DNA from: Saccharina japonica
Taxonomy: Eukaryota > Sar > Phaeophyceae > Laminariales > Laminariaceae
DNA length: 64,000 nucleotides
NCBI GenBank assembly: GCA_008828725.1
Contig: MEHQ01000463.1
Location: 458,866 to 522,865 of the forward strand
Direction: 5' to 3'
Shown here one piece after another: positions 59,401 through 64,000 of this stretch. The notes under the pieces were generated by a model, which was not told the origin of the DNA, made no database searches, and was given only the letters and a program-made list of their open reading frames with translations. The first letter of the stretch is position 1. Every line of letters starts with the position of its first letter. The position numbers were made by a program, and so were the translations under genes.

Positions 59401-61122
59401 CCCATCATGTCGCTCCCCTTGCCGTCGGGACCTGGCATTGCGATTAGCGTCGACTATTTCGGCCCCCTCCCGGTCACGGCCAAAGGAAACTCCTACATTC
59501 TCCTTTTTACCGACCGCTTCAGCCGGCGCGCAGACATGTACGCCGTCGCGGCAGCCGAATTTACCGCCGAGGGCACCGCGGACATTCTGGTCAACCAGTA
59601 CATCCCCTTGTGGGGATGCCCCGTTAGTCTCCACTCTGACAACGGCCTCCAGTTTTGCTCCAAGCTCTCGCACGCTATCTACAAACTGCAAGGCATTCGC
59701 AAAACTGCGACAAGCTCCTATCATCCAAACGGCAACGGCGGCGTCGAGCGCGTGAATCATACCATGGCTCAGATGCTCGCCATGGTCGTCAATGAGCAAC
59801 AAAATGATTGGGATGCCCATCTGCCGCACGTGGAATTTGCTTATAACAATTCCGTCAGTGCCGCCACAGGGCTAGCCCCGAACGAGGTGCACATGAACCG
59901 CCTCCCTCGCCTACCCCTCACCGTCTTCGAGCACCCGTACGCTCGTGGACACCAAAGCCTGGCTCGGGACCAACTCGACTATGTCGACCTGGCCACCGAC
60001 CGCCAACGGCGCTCGTTCGCCCTCGTTCGCGAACAACACGCCCTGAATGTGGCCCGCGTCGAACGCCGCAACTCTGCGCTTTCCGACGGGCTCAAACAAC
60101 TCCCTATCTACGCCGTCGGTGGTTGGGTGTGGATCTACAACACCGCCTCTACCATCCGGCAAGGAGCCCAAGCAGGCACCGACGCCAAGGTCCTCAAAGC
60201 GAAACTCTCGCTCAATTGGACAGGACCGTTCAAGATCTTAGCCGTCGGTCCCTCCCCGGCAGAAGCTACGCCTGACGGTCGCCCTCTGACCGCCAAGCTT
60301 CTCTACCTCGATCTCCCAAACGACATGCCGGGTGCGGACGCACCCTGCCGCGTATCAGTGGTTCGCTGCAAGCCTTGCGCAAACCCCCACGACAGCTCAG
60401 ATCTCCCCCGATTTCTCCCAGCTGGCCTCACACCATACGTTCTCAACAACTACACTTCCAAGTCCCCCCCTTACCACGTAACCGAGGACGATGTCACTGT
60501 GCCCATCGAACGTCTGGAGGTCGACAAAATCACCAGCCACCGGTCGGTTCGCGGTCGGGGCGGCGTAGTCGCCGTCCTCTACGAAACCCACTGGAAAGGT
60601 CTCCTCCACCCATCTTGGGAGCGGGAGATGGACCTCCAACACTTTCGACAACATGTTCTCCGTTACTGGGCGGGCTCACCACTTCAACTTCAACAGGCAA
60701 ATCGGTTGTACCGTCGCATGCGCGTCGGTGCTGCCCAGCGAGAACTCTCACGAGATCAGGGCGCCCGATTCTTGTCTCCCGGCTACCTCCTCGTCACGCG
60801 CCAAGAATGGATAAAAAGCTTCAGCGGCTCTATTCTTCCCGTCGGCGCCCACTTCTGGTACAAGGCCCGCGATCATCATTGGTGGCTCGGCAAAATCTCC
60901 GCGCACACCACATCAACCGCCATCTACATCGTCCGCTTCTTGGACGACCCCGGGCCTGTCAAGCTCAAGCTCTCTTCTTCTAATTACTCTACAGCCATCG
61001 GAGCGGAGCGTAGTTCGTGGTGCCTTCAAACTCGTCAAGGTAGAGCCCTTCAGCATGGAATCTTGCGTAACGTAGATGAGTCCCGCGGCGTCGGACTTGC
61101 CGACCCCGCCGCGACCAACTAA
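53482..61122 (+). CDS. Gypsy pol polyprotein with NADAR, PR, RT, RNase H, IN, chromo and Tudor-like domains
   Basis: 2546 codons. Parts by approximate residue: Pro-rich 30-residue repeats 20-130; NADAR 380-531; aspartic protease with LLDTGSPQ at 654-661; reverse transcriptase 1030-1300 with YLDDV at 1184; RNase H 1334-1450 (YCDAS, SDHKALE); a Pro-rich linker about 1480-1810; integrase with an HHCC zinc finger (from H1922) and catalytic D1991, D2053 and E2089, the DDX35E spacing; a chromodomain-like segment about 2330-2398 (HWKGLLHPSWE); and a Tudor-like segment about 2440-2510. Gypsy pol is usually 1000-1500 residues, so this is unusually long because of the added modules. It looks whole. Confidence 0.9.
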   Translation: MEVKTRNTMNGRFPPSSTRVLKQGQGAYDAAPPPDNDNIRNASLPPPIGILPHSQGAHSAAPPRDNDKNRTAPLPPPIGILPHGQGAHSAAPPRENDKNRNASLSPPIGTLPLGQGACNAAPPSDDDNNIARSPASPTTPPQASAANGFCSPDATVALRCGNRSPRCTSTIAKLRSTSASKTGRNLPLGAINEERLDFAHPDALSEQRIATVPPSASGFTPAAREPVGKIFPPQGSTAATPSAHNRDPFVPAEARRGVLNDQTPPAPPTVLTTPFSVDPLKLPPVQTEEDSLTLSRKFGREPPASPHNNLGQAATTQLSECVPTSGPQIGTPEGQVARGVSPTNDDPSRYLGSVKTPPPLDHAAPTAAAFDPTQEYCTPTIVFFWQPPSCFSQWTPSRFTVDGTSYLCAEQFFAAEKSRLFGDLLALQKIMRVSDPKLHKQYGREVLNFDAAVWEHERENIVLVGSYEKFAQNPAMQQHLLGTGDRLLAEASPYDPIWGIGHRADDTNALSPSTWRGLNLLGKSLQLVRQHLRDRTPPPVRRHSTPPSRGISPPQGQDFIFEVDPTSQQRLPTCNTATAPSGYSTPELNVPSDHGGDIFSVTPTVGDTAPVIQTLAEQGPCLVSGLVTMDHSSFTTKIKVHSGHASTKFGCVALLDTGSPQTFLTRTAWEHMVRSGAASTICETQTPPRSWGGFGKSPPLQTSATVRLSVQFLHEDEPTASLAVWAYIVPPEAMQHDVLLGRDSWMRFGERSYRTLPPRPRDNRVFGELTLSHQTSTGAVALVSDFSAPAGGYHLLYAGNDGISLSRDHQLVQVSLVRNNGAPALSGSYLVEMLPGSPGFSVDEHLVENGLQHIPLAGTVELEPGDLLGTSPCPLLRVPVASVLHHDDSASTLRPITPDGPHMAVPGPVTPPSAGIFTPPTCADPFVHHLHENPPRGGPEPPTPTTADLEPPPSLLARLTAEQRVSFLQVWYKLPAHLREISFDFHGPGWDPNVITQLGDALIEFADVFSTSSTDFGSCSLLPFEITVPPDSPPVTSRPYRVNPIVAKQMDAILDEYLAAGLIQHSTSPYASPVVIIPKKSGGIRLTINYKKLNNISILGQLPIPRVDEVLDKLGSGRIFSLFDLVSSFHQITIHKDTIPLTAFCTPTRLFEWLVMPQGSSAAPGWFVKVINEVIKGLANVAAYLDDVIVFDPDPAAHVLNIMELFKRLRKHNLKLSPSKAKIGATDADFLGHTISPEGIRPNASKVAALMSMPMPKDLKQLRSLLGGLSYYRKFLPEMAKRIRPITSLLKQGVKFVFTSDMETIVRKLLEELSAPPVLVYPDWKAVADNSRPFLLYCDASVDGFGATLEQKQEDDSIRPIVFISRATLESERHWTPLDLEAGSIVWSIKRLRGYLWGTTFRIFSDHKALESLAKVAEHNPRVQRWFEFLTAYRYTLEYRKGTANGNADFLSRLPLPASEDDRNGRSRLTPSDEERIFLISSGDLSLNGPPTLSLGLGGLAPSSQSIGLGGLPLSSTDFRDFREHGPRMRIDDLDAPNGEFVARALTTVFPRGPCRTLSSSTHTTNNLFNSVFVVPAVPPTALAGVGQNIVSPAPAQPHAPTLGTTESTITSSALASQSDSVGVGDDIVPPSTPNPPPFFFGDAGDLGSQASPSQLQEASRRAKATRTLSPVVPLAPPQLPSTPQARPPSLVPSELISTRTRRRQAAATGSPKPPVNYGFDPPAPVLPPAAKPAATARRPRRPQAPPPPIGRPTTPPHPAPVVTAPPATTVQPSPQPLGVQNSNPAPPTPLPEVPSPAELEFRNSVEQYSHSDWAREQRSEPACDAAIRYILLGSPSVLPDDFLLHLPSPKRPSLSEIRTLADKGRLHTDDDGTLLLVRKPTPAPATGSSAPSGRAARLLNDEPTRIYVPLLMRPWIMQACHAKASCHLGVSRTLSMLERFYWWIGMNVSTRWWLRHCLQCQARKSSRQTVRWPIMSLPLPSGPGIAISVDYFGPLPVTAKGNSYILLFTDRFSRRADMYAVAAAEFTAEGTADILVNQYIPLWGCPVSLHSDNGLQFCSKLSHAIYKLQGIRKTATSSYHPNGNGGVERVNHTMAQMLAMVVNEQQNDWDAHLPHVEFAYNNSVSAATGLAPNEVHMNRLPRLPLTVFEHPYARGHQSLARDQLDYVDLATDRQRRSFALVREQHALNVARVERRNSALSDGLKQLPIYAVGGWVWIYNTASTIRQGAQAGTDAKVLKAKLSLNWTGPFKILAVGPSPAEATPDGRPLTAKLLYLDLPNDMPGADAPCRVSVVRCKPCANPHDSSDLPRFLPAGLTPYVLNNYTSKSPPYHVTEDDVTVPIERLEVDKITSHRSVRGRGGVVAVLYETHWKGLLHPSWEREMDLQHFRQHVLRYWAGSPLQLQQANRLYRRMRVGAAQRELSRDQGARFLSPGYLLVTRQEWIKSFSGSILPVGAHFWYKARDHHWWLGKISAHTTSTAIYIVRFLDDPGPVKLKLSSSNYSTAIGAERSSWCLQTRQGRALQHGILRNVDESRGVGLADPAATN
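53554..53850 (+). repeat. 90 bp tandem repeat at the start of pol
   Basis: CAGGGCGCG occurs at 53554, 53644, 53734 and 53824, a period of exactly 90. It encodes a 30-residue unit like QGAHSAAPPRDNDKNRTAPL followed by PPPIGILPHG, repeated three to four times. The exact codon multiple keeps pol in frame. Confidence 0.9.
54619..55077 (+). other. NADAR domain within gypsy pol
   Basis: Residues 380-531 of pol. The order of conserved blocks matches NADAR/YbiA-like proteins: FFWQPPSCFSQW at the start, SYLCAEQFFAAEK (the acidic residue of the first helix), SYEKFAQNPAMQQHLLGTGD, LLAEASPYDPIWGIG, and WRGLNLLGKSLQLVRQHL at the end. Characterised NADAR proteins are N-glycosidases acting on damaged riboflavin intermediates or removing ADP-ribose from guanine in nucleic acids. 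The fold assignment is from recognition of the motif order; activity here is inferred. Confidence 0.85.
60450..61060 (+). other. Chromodomain-like plus Tudor-like tail of integrase
   Basis: About residues 2325-2398: PIERLEVDKI.., VLYETHWKGLLHPSWERE, a chromodomain signature in chromovirus integrases. About 2440-2510: VGAHFWYKARDHHWWLGKIS and YIVRFLDDPGPVKL, with the alternating W/Y/strand pattern of Tudor or Agenet domains. The second assignment is weaker. Such domains read histone marks and can steer integration. Confidence 0.55.
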
Positions 61123-62786
61123 TTTTGCTGTAATGGTGGTAGTGGATTCAGAGTTCTTATTTTTGTTTTTGCCCCCCCTAACTCAATAGATGTCTGCAAG
61201 AATACCGTTTCGTAGATAGTCTGGGTTTTGTTGTCCGTGAAATATCGGTACTCCGTCTCGACAATTTCTTTATGTCATCTCTCGCATGATTTTTTTTTCT
61301 CATGCCTGAGACCTGAAACGTTTGTTGAGATCGGACTATTTGTACCGCACGTCGCTCGCTCTTGTATCCAACATGGGTGATGCATCAGCCGCAATATTTC
61401 CTTCTTTCGTTTGCCTTGGTGTCCCCCTCTTTGTCCCGCCTATTCGGCGAGCCCATCGGCCACTTTGCCATCTCGGAAAATTTTGTTTTTTTAAGTTTAG
61501 CTTCTCCGACGCCCCCGGTTGACATTTTCGTTCGTTCTGTCGATACCGGGCGCGTCACTTATAACGGTTTATGCATCCCAGACGCTCGCTCCTGTGTTTG
61601 TTTCAGTTGCCGCGTCTTCTGCTTAACCGTCTGTCTGTGTACTCACCTTTTCCGCGTGCGACCGCTGTGACCACTTTCGTTCGGCCCAGTAAGGTGTTTT
61701 TGACCGTTCATTTGCTTCGCTGCCTCCCTTGCTTATAGGTTTAGGCACCACGTAGCTGCCTTTTGTCATGATAGGTCTTCTTTTTTTTTACGGAACCAAT
61801 AGCATGTCCAATTTTTCTGGTTGCCACTGAAACTATGTTTCTGCCTCCCCTCGAGCGTTTTGGGAGTGCCGTTCTTCTGTTTCCCTTTAATTTTTCTTTC
61901 TTTCCTTCCCTGCGCCGTCATTTTTGCAACCGAATACGTGCCATCGTACGCCCCCGAATTTTCCCGCGCGGTACCGTATGAGCGATTCTCACGTATTTGT
62001 TTTCGTCCCCAATGTGTCTCTTTCGCTCCCCCTCTTTCAGCTTGAGCGTGAAACACCATTTTTGTATTTTTTCGGATTTGGTTTTTGGGATTTCCGCGCT
62101 GCTCTTCTTGAGTGTGCTGCAAGTCGTTCCCACAAACCGCATGGCGACCTCGACTATCGAGCGCCTTCACTTTTGTTTTTTCGGATTTGGTTTTTGGGAT
62201 TTCCGCGCTGCTCTTCTTGAGTGTGCTGCAAGTCGTTCCCACAAACCGCATGGCTACCTCGACTATCGAGCGCCTTCCTCTTTTCCCACTTGGGCCGTTC
62301 ACTTTGCACCGCTCCACCAGACCGCTTCGTTTTAAGATCGCTCACCGCGTATCATCCTTGGGTCTGTGGACTACCGTGCCCTGTTTTCTGTTTTTGCCTT
62401 TGTTTCCCCTTTTGGCATTCTGCATGCATATCTCGTATTTTTGTTCCTCCCCCCTATATCATAGGCCGGGAGTCATACGTGGTAGCACTCAAATCGACAC
62501 CTAAATTCGTGCCGTCTAGTTTTACAGTATATTACTCTCTGGAACCTTTTTCTTGCCAACACTGCGTGTCGGCGTATCTTTCGTTCCCTTGAGTATCCTT
62601 CTGTAAAGTTGCAGATTATTTTTTTTTCCTTCGGATTTACCAGGCTTTCGCCTTACAAGTTATAGAGGTGTGGGAGGGGGTTGTGAAGCACAGTATCTTC
62701 GATCCATTTCTCAGAATTTTCTGGATGGATTTTGTACCCTCCTGATTTGTATGCATCTGCATATACTGCCCTTCAGGGTGGGCTTG
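61123..62786 (+). other. 3' non-coding region of the gypsy element
   Basis: About 1.66 kb of T-rich sequence without a conserved ORF. A 109 bp tandem duplication (62072-62289; TCGGATTTGGTTTTTGGGAT and CCACAAACCGCATGGC) lies within it. The purine-richest stretch just before the LTR, CAGGGTGGGCTTG, is a weak polypurine-tract candidate. Confidence 0.7.
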
Positions 62787-63059
62787 TGTCATGGTATTCA
62801 TGGTATCCCCGTTTCCCCTCTATTGTTGAGGTGGCGTGTTTCTGATGAAACGCGCATCGAGCAAATAATATTTGCTCCCCCTGGTTCTCAGAATTATCTG
62901 AGCCCAGAACCAGCGTGATAATAAATATAAGACTTCAAGCATCAAAAACTGTGAGTAACTGAGTTGCGTCTCGTCTCAAACCTGCACGGTAGTCGGGCTT
63001 GCCCCATACCGCATTTGTAGCTACGTACCTAACCTCCCCAGGGCAGTAATACGTTTATA
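62787..63059 (+). repeat. 3' LTR of the gypsy element, 273 bp
   Basis: It begins TGTCATGGTATTCATGG and ends ..TAATACGTTTATA; the exact right end is uncertain by two or three bases. The same LTR is present at 43770-44042 and partly at 47093-47272 (inverted) and 48431-48551. It contains AATAAA-like sequence near 62920 (GATAATAAATATAAG). It borders the satellite directly. Confidence 0.85.
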
Positions 63060-64000
63060 TATCGATCGATACCTATTGCGCAATTCAATAGGTTCGATGT
63101 TTAGTTGATCGATAGCTATTACCCAGTTCAATAGGTTTGCAATTATATCGATCGAAACCTACTGCTCAATTCAGTATGTTCGTAAGGGTGTCGAGCAATG
63201 CCTACTGCTCAACATCATAGTCTTGCGACGATTCGATCGATACCTATCGCCCAATGCAATATGTTTGCAAGGGTATCGATCGATGCCTTTTGCCCTAGTC
63301 AATAAATAGCTCGACAAGGGTATTGATCGACCATTCACACGCCTATTAGAAGAAGAATCGCCTATTGCATCAATTTCTCTTAACCTATTGGTCCATGAGT
63401 CAGCATCGATCGACAATGTTACATACCCATTGGAAGATAAATTGCGTATTGTACAGTCAGTATGAATCTATTGTACGAATATATGGGCATCGATAGTCAA
63501 TTTGAAATACCTATCCCAAGTACACTAGGCTACTGCTCACATCTGTCCGAACCCATTGGTTAAAGAAGTAGGTGTCGATAGACAGTTTCGAATACCTATC
63601 CCAAGTGCAATAGGCTACTGCACAATCAGTATGGACCTATTGGTCAAAGCGATAGGTATCGATAGACAATTTCCAACATCTATCGGAAGTACAATAGGCT
63701 ACTGTCCAAATCTAATAGAACCTATTGGTCAAAGCAATAGGTATCGATAGACAATTTCCAATACCTATCGGAAGTACAATAGGCTACTGCCTAAATCTAT
63801 CCGAACCTATTGGTTAAAGCCATAGGTATCGATAGACAATATAAAATACCTATTGGCCAAAGCAATAGGTATCGATAGACCATTCCAAATACCTATTGTC
63901 CAGAGCAATAGGTATCGATAGACAATTTCCAATACCTACTGGCCAAAGCAATAGATATAGATAGACAATTCAAAATACCTATCGAAAGTACAATAGGCTA
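63060..64000. repeat. ATCGAT-rich satellite array, about 85 bp period
   Basis: CAATAGGCTACTG recurs at about 63523, 63608, 63692 and 63777, a period of 84-85 bases. Each unit includes GGTATCGATAGACAATTTCC and AATACCTAT. Left of 63500 the units are degenerate with ATCGATCGAT; right of 63830 a 45 bp sub-unit takes over. The array continues past the window. Confidence 0.9.

Larger units (their letters stand above)
48431..63059 (+). mobile_element. Long Ty3/gypsy element with a NADAR domain, 14.6 kb
   Basis: Parts in order: partial 5' LTR, leader, a long gag region, a gag frame with a CCHC knuckle, a 2546-codon pol frame, a 1.66 kb 3' non-coding region, and a full 3' LTR. Pol looks whole. The gag-leader region appears to have about three interruptions unless it is naturally a series of ORFs. 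The shared parts of the two LTRs (about 120 bp) differ by one substitution and one indel, so the insertion is young. The unequal LTR lengths prevent finding a target-site duplication. Codon use is markedly C-rich compared with the flanks. Confidence 0.9.

Overview
This window looks like a repeat-rich nuclear chromosome segment of a eukaryote. The evidence is LTR retrotransposons of the Ty3/gypsy and Ty1/copia type, several families of small DNA transposons with their typical target-site duplications, GT-AG introns in the one convincing gene, long microsatellites and a satellite array. The style fits an alga or another protist, but nothing here fixes the species. Two single N bases, and a near-match to a Tn5 library adapter inside a microsatellite, show that the sequence is an assembly with some doubtful joins.

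Layout. 1-5074: a copia gag fossil between two arms of a 1.17 kb inverted repeat. 5075-8050: repeat modules, then copy 1 of a small-ORF family whose upstream region carries a 401 bp fold-back transposon with a 9 bp target-site duplication. 8050-12235: a giant palindrome with arms of about 1.65 kb, bordered by AGT microsatellite on the left and ACT on the right. 12870-14635: a three-exon gene for a SAM-dependent, SPPY-type methyltransferase; its first intron holds three tandem copies of an introner-like unit. 15000-24100: mostly non-coding, with MITEs, a 369 bp tandem array and other repeats. 24100-29800: a nested direct/inverted repeat cluster. 29800-35370: repeats and a cluster of TACTCGGAGTA palindromes. 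35370-39400: two more copies of the small-ORF family in tandem, separated by a 1.9 kb hAT-type element. 40942-41474: a second hAT-like element made mostly of 40 bp repeats. 43770-47272: two 5' ends of a gypsy element, head to head. 48431-63059: a long, young gypsy element. 63060-64000: the start of an ATCGAT-rich satellite that runs out of the window.

The most notable object is the gypsy element. Its pol frame of 2546 codons encodes protease, reverse transcriptase, RNase H, a DDX35E integrase and a chromodomain-like tail. It also carries, upstream of the protease, a clear NADAR domain, the fold whose studied members hydrolyse ADP-ribose N-glycosidic bonds. A NADAR enzyme inside a retrotransposon polyprotein suggests that the element carries its own answer to ADP-ribosylation, or a damage-control activity. 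A second added module, Tudor-like, follows the chromodomain, and the 3' LTR sits directly against the satellite.

Apart from the methyltransferase gene and, with less certainty, the small-ORF family, I find no convincing host genes. Most other open frames are short, lie in repeats and carry no recognisable motif.
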